From: Astrocystis sublimbata
Taxonomy: Eukaryota > Ascomycota > Sordariomycetes > Xylariales > Xylariaceae
DNA: 64,000 nucleotides
Reading direction: 5' to 3'
Assembly (NCBI GenBank): GCA_022453515.1
Contig: JAJNNY010000031.1
Span: forward strand, 62,001 to 126,000
Under the pieces are notes generated by a model. That model saw only the letters and a list, made by a program, of their open reading frames with translations. It ran no database searches and was not told the origin of the DNA. Positions 47,003-58,974 of this stretch are shown piece after piece. Each line of letters opens with the position of its first letter. Position 1 is the first letter of the stretch. The position numbers and the translations under genes are program-made.

Positions 47003-49327
47003 CTACATCGCATCCTGCGGATCAAGTGTTGCATTATTTGGTTGAGCAAGGGAGTCGGATGGTCGACTCCAAGTTCGAATGTGGCCTTGACAAATCCTCA
47101 TCAGCATACTACCACACATTACATTCACACACACGTTGACTCACCAATCTTGCAGCTAGTCATAATCGACTCTTCTGTAAACGTAATCCAGCCTAGTGGG
47201 TCCTTGTCCGCTATCTTGGACAGCACCGGAGGTAAGATGGCGACGTTTGACCTTGGCTCGACAGCGTAATTGATATTTGTCTTCGCATCATCGCCGTCAG
47301 CGAATGAGATCGTTGATCCGGGCCGTATCCTGCCTGGAGATGTGCCCTGGGTTTCGGCTCGGTGCAAGGTCGGTACACGGGACGAAACGGAACCGCGTTG
47401 GCGATGTGATGACTAGAGATGTTTAGTAGACAAACAAACATGTTGTCCGGCTCGCGTAAACTCACAATTTTGGGCTTATGTAGCATTCCTACGTTGAAAT
47501 CCCACAAGCAGAGCCGGCAGTCCTCCCCTACACTACCAAACCGGTAGTTCTTCTCATCACACCTCCACGGGTCGAAAGCAACCGAGGTCACCCACGATTG
47601 GTGCCCCTGACACCTTGCTATGAGTGTCATCTCTTGCGGGCACCATATTGAAATCAAATCGTCCTGCCCTCCTGTAAGCACATATTTACCATCGGGAGAC
47701 CAGCAGACGCAGGTGAATCCACCATAGTATGCATTGTATAACCCAACCAGCCTATTGCGCGCAGAGTCAGTTTATTTTCTCGTACATAGCCAAAAGCCCT
47801 AATATGCTTACTCTTCCTTAAGATAGTCAATTATTCGCATTGTTCCGTCTTCTGAGACAACAGCGAGATGACGATTATCCGGCGAGAAATTGAAGGCGTT
47901 GATTCTCTGATTAGATAATTTCCAGATAGCCACTGGATTAGTCTTCTGGTTCTTTGAGTGGACCGATTTCAACACCGATATCCTCTCCGCGGGCTTGGAA
48001 TCGGGAGGCGTGCTTTCACCATTCTGCTGGACCTCTTCCTCGTCGTCTGGGTTAAAGACGGCATCTTCTTTCTCCTTGTCGTAGACGACTAGTGTGCCAT
48101 CCATGTGTGCAGCCAGGAAGAGGTTCTCGGCCCCCGGAATCCAGCGTATTTGCGACACCGGCGTCTTGTTAGTCACGCCCTAGATGCCACGATAAGCAGA
48201 TGCAGGGTGTTTAAGTTTAGTTTTTTTTCAAAGTGCTTACATTCTTGTTCAGTCTCGTATATCGCTGAGACATCGCCTCCCACCAAATTATCTCGCCCGT
48301 GGAGAATCCCATGATAATATCTAGATGACTAGCGCTCTTGGTGACATGGTTCACATCATGACTGAGGCAGTGCGCCTTGGTGAATAATATCTTGGTCAAA
48401 TATTCGGCCTTGGTGGGTGAGGATAAGTCAAGCCATTGGAAAGCACGGTTGATGTTTGCGAATAGAAATACCCCGTCACTCGCCCTGTCTGCCATCTTCT
48501 TGGAGAATGTCTCGTTGATGATGACGCGCGAGATAAAGGACGAATTACTCTTTGTCATGTTATTCTTCGGCTTTCGACGTTTGTTCGGATCCTTGAACCT
48601 CTCGGGGGCTAGCAGCGCGTTCCCGTTGCCGAAGGCGGGGGCAGAGACAGCCGTCGCTGAACCTGGGCCGCCAACATCACTCATTGAGGTCGCGCGGCCC
48701 TCTCCGTCACTGCTCATTTTGGCATCGCTGGAAAGCCTCCACTCGTTGGGATGCTCAGCTATGCTGCCGTGCAGGGCTGCTGTCGCCGCAAGTCTGTAGA
48801 AAGCAGGAGGTGGCTGTCGCGCTTCGAGGCTCAGGAGGGAGACCTTGGTGCAAGAGGTGGCGGGCTGTGGATTGGTGGCGAGCGGGTTCGGGTTGATAAC
48901 GGGGGCTTCGGACGGGTGAGGCGGAGGTGTAGCGAGAAGAAGATCCTCTTTGAGCACGTATGTTCCTGTCTCCAAGCTTCAGCGCCAGATCCCAAGTACG
49001 CTTCGCCCTGCGACGTGGAAGGACAAAGCCGGAGACAGAAGCAGGATGTAGGAGGTGGGAGGTGGGATGTAGGGGGGGGCCGGGCGGAGCGCGCGTACCC
49101 TCTCCAACAAGGAACTGGTCTTCGGGCGTGGTCAATATGTTGTTCGTCTCGATCATAGGGGCCGTGTGGCCCGCGGCGACAGCAGCATTGTATGCGGCCT
49201 GGGTGGGATACCTCGGCGGAGGTGGGAGCACGCTGCTATAAAGTCAAGCCAGCGAGGCTTCTTGTTAGCGATCATGTCAAGAGCCCTCAGCCAGACATTG
49301 CAGTCTCCAATTGGGTCCTTACAACAT
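47003..49327 (-). CDS. creC: WD40 protein CreC, partner of the CreB deubiquitinase
   Basis: CreC is a WD40-repeat protein that stabilises and activates the deubiquitinase CreB in carbon catabolite repression. Seven exons fit: 49327-49323, 49235-49099, 48965-48241, 48179-47812, 47751-47466, 47412-47145 and 47085-47003 (introns 87, 133, 61, 60, 53 and 59 nt), giving 623 residues. The first exon is only ATGTT; splicing yields [12 protein letters not shown], the family N terminus. Next come [20 protein letters not shown] across intron 2, [17 protein letters not shown] across intron 3, and WD repeats including [32 protein letters not shown] and [14 protein letters not shown]. The C terminus reads [20 protein letters not shown], then [13 protein letters not shown] across the last intron. 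All splice phases agree. Confidence 0.93.
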
Positions 49328-51061
49328 GGCGACAGACAACCGATGATCGATAGGAGGAAGGGCAGGTTTCGACGAGCTGTTGGCGGTCGGATATGCAAAT
49401 CTGGGTGGCTGGATATTGGTTTCCTTCCTTCCTATCCTTGGGCACCGTAGTAATGATTCAAATGGGCCTAACCAGAAACCAACACAATTTAATGATGCGC
49501 TTGCTGGCAGCGTAAGAGGGCAGCAAAGAATCCTGATGGTAGCATTCGAGCAAGCTGGCGGCGGGGGTGCGATGCTCAGGCAAAGAAAGGAAGGGGGAGT
49601 GGTGAGCGCGTCTAGCAAATGTTCATGTACAAGTTGTTGGATCTTGGCTGGAGCTTGAGATACCTAAGCATCTAAGGTGGGTGGCAGCAGCATGAGAGCG
49701 CCATGTAGCAGGGATCGCCTTGCTGCACACAACCTCGGGTGCAACTTGGGGGTCCGAAAGGGTCCAGCCCGGCCTGCAGAAAGTGGGGTCCTTATGTGGG
49801 GTGCTTAGCCGCAAAGGCTAATGCTAACCTTAGGCTTCTAGAAGTACATAGGCTCGATAGGTACTTGCATATTTCCTACAAACTGAGCCCTTGAGCTTGG
49901 TCATTTGAAGATCTAGAAGTCAGATAGGGGCGAGGCATCAGACCAAAAGCCACGTAGTATCAGTGAAAGGCTGAGCAAAACTACCAAAATTAGGTTGAAG
50001 TGAGATAAGGTGTTCTATGTAGGTGCTGTTAGGTACCTCAAGTACCTACCTCAGGGAGACTCCGGATAGGCCCGTGACAGCCACAGGCCAGCCGACTCCC
50101 GTACCGCATCCGCCCCAAGCCCTTTCCTACGCACATGAGACATATAACTCCACAATAGGTTAGAAACAAGACTCAAGATATATATAAGTAATTGAGAAAA
50201 GATGCGACTGAGTGAACACTAATACCGATTAATTAATAACAATTGTACTGATGAGCAAAGAAAAAAAGAATAAAAGGCAAGGGGAAAAATAAAAACCTGG
50301 TCTGGGCCCGGGTTGAACCATCGTGCTGATGATGTCAACCACGCCAGGCGGTACCTTTGTCGCGTCCGACGAGGAAACCGTTGTGCCAGTCGAGGTGTTC
50401 TCGATGGCCAGCCAGCCAGCAGTTGATACTGCGGCGGTGCAAACTCTTCAGCTACTGTCATATATATAGTATAGTATAGGTAGGTGGTAGGTATAGATGC
50501 TGGAATGGTCGCACGTATACCTTCTTCTTAGGTACTATCTCTCAGACCCTCTGCAGCCCCAATGTCAGGCCGGCTTGTAATCATATCACCACTACCTAAG
50601 TACTCACCGGACTTAAGATAGGTTTATTAGGAGCTCCTAACTCTCGTCATGGATTTCAATATTGCCAAATATCACCGGCCTCGCATCATCGACCAATAGT
50701 TGGCCGAGCCTCCTTCAAGCACGAATCCCTTGACCACCTGCATATAAGTAAGAATAAAACAGAACGAGTTGGTCCCCCGTCTTTCTATTGATCTGCAAAC
50801 GAATGAATGATTAACATTACAGTATTAGGCGTGATCGACATGAGCGCTACGTAATGTTGTAGAATAGATAGATAGACAGACAGATAGGTAGATGAATAAA
50901 TAGATCGATAAGACTCCAAGCTCCTGATTCAGGAGAAACCCCAACTCCGACCTCAGGGAGTGCGAGTAGGTGCCTAGGTAGATAGCTACTCCAAAGGGAA
51001 AAGATGGAAAGGGAGCGAAAACTACCACAGTACGCGAACGTGTCTCATGCTGTCAGTCGTA
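49328..51061. other. Intergenic upstream of creC and downstream of abaA
   Basis: No gene is supported. GTACCTCAAGTACCTACCTC lies near 50034-50055. A GATA-like (ATAGATAGACAGACAG) stretch at 50865-50905 is simple sequence close to the abaA 3' end. Confidence 0.5.
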
Positions 51062-54000
51062 TCACAGATAGCCTCCGGACGCCTGGTCAAGGGCAATGTT
51101 CTCCGTGCGCGACCTCTTGCGCCCCGCAAGCGTAGAGAACCTCGTGGCGCCAGCAGAGGAAGAGCCACCTTCCATTAGATCACCTAGACCTTCCTCGAAG
51201 ATACTATCAGATGTACGACGGCTGTAGTCGGGCGAGACGCCGTGGAACTCGGCCGTCGGCCACGAGCTCCATGCGTCGTGGTGCTGGGAGGAGCCGCCAA
51301 GATCGACGTGTTGTGATTCGCTGCCGTGACTTGTTGCGGCAGCCGCCATGGCGGCCCAGTGTGGCTCCATGGCGCTGCTGGTGACGGCCGTGTCGGCCCA
51401 GCTCACGCCGCCCGAGTCTGCGGTCGTGTGGCTGTTGTCTAGGTAAGAAGGGCCTGCCAGATCACCGAGTGGATGAGTGGTAGCGGAGAAGCTGTGCATG
51501 TAATCCGAATGTTCGAGACCTGGGAAGAATGACTCGGTCGGACTGAGGTCGTTGGCGGCGAGCAGACCAACATGGCCGTGATCGGTGGTGCTGGCGGTGC
51601 CGCTGGTGCCATCCGACATGAAGCTTAGGTGATGATGGAGTGTGTGGCCCGAGTCGATGTTGGTATCGTTGTTTGCCTCGAAAGGGTGGGGGAAGTGGCT
51701 TTGAAGCGTCACGGAAGGAGGCGGCGTGGCGAGCCCATTAGAATACCCGTCCAACATATCGTCCAAACCCGAGAGCTGGCTTTGCGTGTTGAGATGCGGA
51801 AGGTGAGGATGGGAGTGGTTGTGACTTGGTAACGTAAAAGCACCCGAGTTTCCGGAATCGTACGCGGCGCTGAAGTTCTCATGCATGACTGCGTTGAGAT
51901 GCTGTGCGTATCCGGGACTTGGGCTCAGGACATTTTGCCGGGACAAGGTCGCCGGAGATCCAGAGATGTAAGCATGTTGCTGGTGGTACGCTGAAGTTGG
52001 GTCGACCTTGGTAAGGAAGCGCCAGTTAGTCCCGGGCGGTACGATGGTTGTCTTGCCCCTGCTGTCAGTCACCTCGTGAACCGGGACGAATGTCCACAGA
52101 ATCACTGCTCGACGTGTCCATTTGCTGCGAGTCCGCTTGGAGGATGGCTCATCGCCGGCAGTTCTTGCGTTCACTTCATTCTGGGGTGCCGACCATACTT
52201 CCTGGTACATGGCAACTTGACCGAGAAGGTCCATTGGGGCAGGACCTCGCGACTTGGGGTGTGAGGAAGCCTCCTCGATCTCCTTCTTCAAACGGGCAAC
52301 TTCGCGCTCGGCGTCCTCCTTCTTCATCCGCGCGGCTTCACGCTCGGCACGGCCGCTCACAGATGCCAACTCGGCCACTGCTTCCGCCACCGCTTCGGCC
52401 GCTGCCTTGGCTGCCTTCCCCCTCTCCTTCCTCTCTCGTTCAGCCGTCACATAAGGTGCCAATTTAACGAAGGTGCTGGCCCAGCTATTGGCTGCGAAGG
52501 GAATCTGGATCGTGTCGCGGCTCCCCCGGGCAGTGCAGTCACATCGACCGACCCCAGTACAGCTAACACGATGTGCCGGCTTCACGTCAATCGTGCCGTT
52601 CTCCTCCCAGTATTCCTCTTCGCCATCGGACACGTACAGCTCTTCAGGTTTGATGACACATGTCCTGGACCGCCAGTTATGGCGGTGGAGATCAGGCCTG
52701 CTAATCGTGAACTCGACAGACCCTGTCAGATCGGAGCCTGAAGGAAACTTAGACGTCGCGTGCAGGTCCAGCACTGTTTCAAAGTGGAAGGTGTCGCAGG
52801 GGCCAACAACACAGCGCGATGTTCGCTCATCAGATGGCTGGACATCGTCCAGGGCCGCCATAAGCTTCTCGCGAAGCTCGGGGAATCTCACATCCCACCG
52901 ACCCGCGATGTCTTTGACAGAGGACGATTCTTTCTGGGCTAGAGCTCTGGTGTACTCGTGTAGTAGTACAGCCGGTCGATTACCTAGGCGTGGCAGGTCT
53001 TTGTAATCTTTGCTCTCATTGAACTTGAGGTGAGGATAGTCCGTCTCTGTCAGGCATATACCCTCCGGATGGTTCGCAGTGCGTTGCTTCTTCGCCGTAC
53101 CATCTTCCGATGTGACGTGCTTCTCCTTCAGATTGAGCTTGTGTGACGATACATACACCCAGCATTGCTTTGGGCGTATGAATACATCGTTTTCGGCGTT
53201 GAGTAACCGGGAAAAGTACTCGTAGTTCGGTCGCTCCGTCGGTAACCGTCCGTCTGCTATAGAGATGAGGACTCGGTTGTTTTTGAAAGATTCCGTGTCT
53301 TCGTCCTCCTTGAGAAGCTTCTTGTCTTCGTCCATCGTGTCCTTTTGTCTGGGAAAGATGTAATGGACTATACCAAGTCAGCCTAAGTTACCTAATCAAG
53401 AGGGCAGGTAGTTTAACTCACATGTGGGTAGTGTGGGAAAGAAACCTTTCAAGACCTGGATATGACTGGACACCTGTTTCCGCGATCGGTATAGGGAATG
53501 TCCCGGTTGGTACTTGGTCTTCTCCCTGTCCTTCCCGCATGGAATCCTCTCGCCCTTCTTAGCTGGGTGGACCGTCCAATGATATGTCCAAAGGTACTCC
53601 GTGATCAGCATATTTCTGCCATATAGAATTGTCTTGGAGCTGAACTTCTTGCGGCCCAGCTGAGGGATTAGAAGAAGTGCTGTTGCGATGGGTTAGCAGG
53701 TATCTTCCGCACACATGGGTAGCTAAAATCAAACATACCATCGAGGAAGGCTTCTTCCAGCCAGTCTGGCCAAACGGGATCTTCCTTATCAAGCTCCTTT
53801 TGCATCACCTTATTACGATAATCCGCGAAATTCTTGTGATGATAGATGGGGTTTTTCCTGCCCCGTGCGTGACCCATTGGTAGTTTTTGCAAAGACGCAT
53901 TTCGTTGTAGCGAACGTTCGCCTCGTAGACTAGTGCCATAGCTCGAGGTCAAAGTCTGCGTTGGCAGTATAGGGGGAGTCGGAGTAGACTGGTATGGTGG

Positions 54001-54183
54001 GGAAAACGAGAGTTGGCCGTAGCATAAGCCCGTCGACGTGGCAAGACTGTGAGGCTGAGCGTTCCCACTCGACTCGCTTAAAGGTTGTCGTCCTGCAGGT
54101 GCTCCTTCATGATGAGACTCGTATGCGAAATCATTAACTGAGGTGTATCTCTGAGATGGGAGAATTGGCTGTGAAAGCTGCAT
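51062..54183 (-). CDS. abaA: TEA/ATTS-domain transcription factor, conidiation regulator AbaA
   Basis: AbaA acts after BrlA in asexual spore formation, controlling phialide function through CATTCY sites. Exons 54183-53739, 53679-53422 and 53367-51062 (introns 59 and 54 nt) give 1002 residues. The ATG chosen precedes QLSQPILPSQ; a longer upstream frame lacks support. The TEA domain spans about 136-230: VWPDWLEEAFLDALLLIPQ formed across intron 1, KKFSSKTILYGRNMLITEYLW, then RSRKQVSSHIQVLKGFF, the DNA-recognition helix. A roughly 30-residue linker separates the last two helices. TFHYIFPRQKD is formed across intron 2. A conserved effector region follows (SIADGRLPTERPNYEYFSRL to WTRRAVILWTFVPVHE). 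A strongly charged helix at about 542-602 resembles a coiled coil. The C terminus is Ser/His-rich. The Sordariomycete-type version is longer than the Aspergillus one. Confidence 0.88.
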
Positions 54184-55127
54184 TGTAACGACAAGTAGGA
54201 GAAAGTAGAGAATGGAACGAAGTAATTGCTTCAAGAATGCTTCATGTAAAGATCGAGAATTTAACGAATGCCTACAGCAAAGTGAAGAACGCTGGGCAGC
54301 AGAATTAGATATGTGGTAAAGGAATGGCAGTGGCAAGAATTATGCAAAGAGAGATGTTGCCAAAGATGGTCACCCGGTCAGATTCGCTGGCATGGAGGAT
54401 GATGATGACTTGATATCTTATATGGCCCATGTCGGGGACTCTAGGGGAGGTGAGCCCATACAAGTGTGTATTGTTTCCAAGGGTAACTACTATATCTCGA
54501 GCCGCCACATCCTCACAAGGAACTACTTCTCATGACCCCTCCATGTAGTGAGTGTACTAAGGGCGTCATCAAAGACATGTCGAATAGTACCGATGCTATG
54601 GCCCAAACTGTATGCCAATTCATGGGATAAGTGGAGATGTGACTGGCACGGAAGGAGACTAGGGTCGATATGATAGAGGGACAACAAGACATTCTGGGGA
54701 ATGCCCAATTTGCGGTGCGGTGTTCTGCTATCGATGTTGGCAGCATATCGGCCCGGCGACTACTACGTAACTGTATGTGCGGGTGCTAGTGATGGGAATG
54801 TGACTTTGACTGACACAAGAGATACAACGATCGTCAAGGTGGAGATAGTCGTGAAGATAGTCGTGTACATAGCAGGATGTTTCAAAATCGCACAATTGGC
54901 CGACAGGGGACCCATTTCGGTAACCTAACCTACCTGCAGGCGAACCGTTTTGCCGGGTTCGCCCAGGTAGAGCCCCATACTCCCGGCCAAGGGAGGTTCC
55001 GCGACCAATGATCCAGATCTGCTCCCCGAAGTAGGGAAACAATCGCTCATTTAGTGGCATTGGCATTGGCATCGTATCGGCACAATACTAGACATAGGGA
55101 AGAATAGACATATTAGATTGTCGCCTC
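54184..55127. other. Intergenic between abaA start and mrd1 end
   Basis: It holds the abaA promoter side and the mrd1 3' side. No gene is seen. The CATTCY cluster is listed separately. Confidence 0.5.
54209..54800. promoter_or_regulatory. Cluster of AbaA-type CATTCY sites upstream of abaA
   Basis: Six CATTCY/RGAATG hexamers lie in the 944-bp space before abaA: 54209-54214, 54234-54239, 54321-54326, 54690-54695, 54698-54703 and 54795-54800. About one is expected by chance. Two sequences fitting the BrlA element (C/A)(G/A)AGGG(G/A) are at 54675-54681 and 54988-54994. Binding is inferred from Aspergillus data, not shown here. Confidence 0.5.
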
Positions 55128-58066
55128 TCAGTCTCCCTCGTCCTGGTCCCCTCCTACGTTAAACTTCTTACGTCCCTGGCCTGTGAGTTCTTGCAGGGCT
55201 ACTTTATTAACTTGCCCGCCCACCTTCTTCTGCATCTTCGCGATCTCTTCTTCCGCATCCACCGCATCGGCTTCAGCATATTGTAGCACCAGACGGCGAC
55301 CGAGTAGATGCGTGCCTTCCAGAGCCTGCAGCGCTGATGCCGCATCCTTGCTTGAGGTGAAGTCCACGAACGCGAACCCTCTACCCGAGTGATTGAATTT
55401 CTTGGGCATCCTCACAGCCTTTATTTGAGAATATGCGGAGAACAATGCCTTGATCTCGCGCTTGTTTGCCTGGAATGGCAAGTTCTTCACTATAATGGTC
55501 GATGTGGCTTTCTTCGCAGACTCATCCTTCTTCTTGCGCTCTTCGGCCGCATCCACGCCACGGCGAGAGGCTCTGACGTGGAGCTTGTGACCCATCAGGA
55601 CGTTGCCGTCCATAACCTTTGCTGCGGCTGTAGCCGATTCATTGTTGTCAAATGAAACGAAGCCGAAGCCCATGGACAGCGTTTGACCTGGCCGCTTCAT
55701 GTCTTTCTTGGTCTTGACAAGAGCACTCTTGAACCCTTCCAAATGCTGGAAGGCCTCCGCAAGCCCTTTGGTATCTGTATCGAAATTCAGATTCTTAACA
55801 AATAAGGTAGCATCATGCGCATGTAGGTTTGAGTCTTCCTCGATGAGATCTGACATGGACACTTTCTCGACGGCAGCCGGCGCGGAAGCGGACGCCGCGT
55901 CTTGGGTGGTTATTGAATCGAAGAAGATCCCTCTGGGGGCCTTCTCTAGAAACAATTGTGACGACCCAAAACGACGGTATGATAATTTTGCGAACGCTCG
56001 TTTGCCATCAGAGGAAGAAACGAACTGCACAATTGCGATGACCCCTGTCGGTGGAATCAGCACTCTCAATATTCTGCCATGCTCCTCAAATAGCGTTCTG
56101 ATCTCCTCAGACTTCGTGTTTGCGTCGAGATTTTTGACCAGTATTACATCATCAGATCTAGGTGCTGATTTGAACGAATCCAAGTTGACACCATTTGCGG
56201 CAAAGTATGACTTTGTGTCTTGTATTATCTCCGATTCGGCGAGAGCCTGTTTTACTCCGGCATCACTATTGGTTGGGTCCAACAATTCGCTCTTGGAAAC
56301 CCCTAGCCGATCGGCGACCGATGTATTGACAGCGTCTTGTGACAGGTACAGTGAATTCCACGACCACGTTGAAGCAGCAGCCTTCTTCCTCTTCTTAATT
56401 AGATTTTGCTGTTTGAGTGGCAATTTGGCCAGTGCGAATTCGTCGAGCTCGTCCGTCTTCGCCTTTGCCGGCAGTACGTGCAGGATTCTGCCCTGAAATG
56501 TGGTACGATCCGCCTGGAATGCGTTGACTGCTGATTCGGGATCGTGAAACAAAACAAACCCCATCTTCGATATGTGAGCAATGTAATCAAGTCAACATTG
56601 GACAGTTAGAACTTACTCCTCGGTTTTTCTTTGCCGCATCTGAGGGGACATGTACCTAGGTCATCTTAGCAAGAATGAAGATATCAAAATGGGAACTGAT
56701 AGTCATGACGGGAGAAGATTCTTTCAGACACCAGAGCATCTACTAAAATACTGGCCCAGGGTTCGCATCAAAGTATTCAGCTGTCCCTATCTGGGCTTCA
56801 TCATAGAATCAAGGATGAAAAGGACATATAGAACTGAAGACAAGTTCTTTGGAACAAGAAGAATCGCTTACCTCTTCCACTTCGCCAAATTTTTCAAAAT
56901 GGGACCTTAGATCCTCAGCAGTAGCATCGTATGGTAGATTCCGGCAAAAGATTCTGGCAGTTTTTCGAACAGCGTCCAAGATAGCAGCGTCTGATGTGTC
57001 TGGGATTTCCGACACAAGCTTCTCTGGCGCAGTTGGGATGTCTGTCTCCATCATGTCGACCTTCTCAGGAGTCACATGTTCTAGCTGACTTTGGCCTCTC
57101 TCATGATCAGCCAAGTTTGTTGCCGGATGTGCTGAAGCAGAGATGACATCCTCGGGGTCAGCCAAATCTAGAAGTCTGTTTGTCCTGTTGCGCAACCAAT
57201 CATCGTCATCGCCAACGCCAGCCGCGGAATCTGGTAGCCCAGTGGCTGCTGGGATAGGTAACTGCTCAACCGACTCAGTCGGCCCATCCGTTGACGGGAC
57301 TACCTTCGCGGCCGAATCAGCAGCAATTGACACATGAGGTGCCGTTCTTACTGATTGCGATGGCACTCGAGGTTGTGACGCTATAGTTACTTTGGACTGG
57401 CCGGGCAGGGTCTGATAATCATCATCTGACTCATCCCCGTCACCTGTTGCGATCTTTTTTGTCGGAGGCTCAGGAACAGCATCGACTTCACGTATCGTAT
57501 CAGCGGAGATGTTGGATGCCTGCATGAGCTTCATGAACTCCTTCAACTTCGGATCGGACTCGTCCAGGGCGTCTCGCTTGCGCTTCTTGGCTGCAAGATC
57601 TGGCTGCTCCGTGCTTGGCGCTGGTTGCGGCGCGGGGTTGGCCTTCGAGCTCGTGGCAGACAAACCATTCCGGGATGCTGTCTTGGACAGAGACGGGTCC
57701 TCTATCTAGAGAGAGCGAGTTAGTGAGGGTGGTCAGACGTTGGAGCCAACGAACCACGTACAGGCCTGGCCAGCTCAACGTTGATCTTGGACATGCGGAT
57801 GAAAGAACGGTTGAAGTACTTTACGGCCGCAGCGGCTTCCTGGGGTGTCTTGTAGCCAACATAACCGATCCTCCTCTGCGGGAAGCACTTGATGTCGGAG
57901 ACATTGCCTTTCGCGCTGAAGTGTTTCCGCAGGTCAGCCTCTAGCATCGGAGAAAGTCAATACACGTACTTCATACTGCGGGGAGATGTTGCAGGGCAAA
58001 GGCAAAGGGGGACTCACCGCTGATGGTCGGAGGTAGACCACGCACGAATATGCGCGATGATTCCAT
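55128..58066 (-). CDS. mrd1: Mrd1, five-RRM pre-rRNA processing factor
   Basis: Mrd1 binds pre-rRNA and U3 snoRNA in the nucleolus and is needed for 18S rRNA production. Five exons fit: 58066-58018, 57940-57762, 57705-56872, 56655-56617 and 56564-55128 (introns 77, 56, 216 and 52 nt), giving 845 residues, the usual length. RRM1 starts at once (SSRIFVRGLPPTIS, residues 3-75). A charged linker follows. RRM2 is about 330-405 (ARIFCRNLPYDATAEDL), with its middle VHVPSDAAKKNRG encoded by the 39-nt exon 4. RRM3 is about 506-577 (VILVKNLDANT), RRM4 about 618-700 (ATLFVKNLNFDTDT) and RRM5 about 722-800 (STIIVKNLPFQ). The C terminus is ELTGQGRKKFNVGG plus acidic residues. The model is reliable; exon 4 is required to close RRM2. 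Confidence 0.94.
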
Positions 58067-58974
58067 GGTTATGCGCAGGCAGCGTTGATAGCAAGTTTTG
58101 CGATCTTGTTGTGCTGGATTGGGTTTGTCTTGGTTATGTTTGCTGAAAGAAGAAAAAAAAATATCAAGATGGGGACCGGGATGCGAGCTAAGCTGCTAGC
58201 TCATGCTAGGTGCATGCACAGGATGTACCTACAGCAGGCAGGCAACCTTAGGTGGTGGGGGGAGGTACATGTACTGTCTGGCTCACTTTCTTCACTATTC
58301 CCGTCCCTAGAGCATTACGTATATATACAGATGTGATTCTCTTAAAAGGCTATATACTTATATACTTATTAAAAAATATCCCTACGAATTATTAACTCAT
58401 ATGGTTGTGGGCACAAATTTTAAATTTAGCACACGAAAGGGGCCGCATCTCTGCTTCTCTTCGAGGACCAACCCGAGGTAGGTACTTAGAGGTAGGTTAC
58501 CTCTTATCATCCCATCTTTGACAGGTCCTTCCAGCACAGGCAACATAAACATAGGGTGCTCCGTAATGGCCTTAGTGCGTCACCCACCAACCTGCACAGG
58601 CTCGACAGGCTCCAGGGCTGCCGCTTAGCACCGCCCTAGCAGGCGCCAAACCTACCTCAGGTACATTCAATCAACAACGCGACATGCGGCGCAACCTTCA
58701 ACCTTCCCTCGGAACTTTGCCGATATCCCTCGACACAACACTCGTAAACATCCAAACACTGCATCGCCATTATATCAGCAAGCCTTATCGTGAGTCGACA
58801 ACCCCCATACCCGCCCTACCCATCTACGACATCTGCGATACATTTCTCGACATGCTACATCGAAGCAGCTGCCACTTCTACTGATTCTCGAGTGTTCGCC
58901 CTGACTTACCAACTGAGCCCTCGTAGCACAGCTACCACTTGACCGCGAGATCCCTACCAAGACTCTTCGACACC
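58067..58974. other. Divergent promoter region of mrd1 and LC8 gene
   Basis: The two genes are transcribed away from each other. It contains GGTAGGTACTT and AGGTAGGTTACC near 58480-58505. No gene is supported. Confidence 0.5.

Noticed and set aside
53741..54336. Upstream-extended start for abaA at 54336
   Set aside because: The extra residues are hydrophobic and unlike AbaA proteins; the ATG at 54183 gives the expected N terminus.
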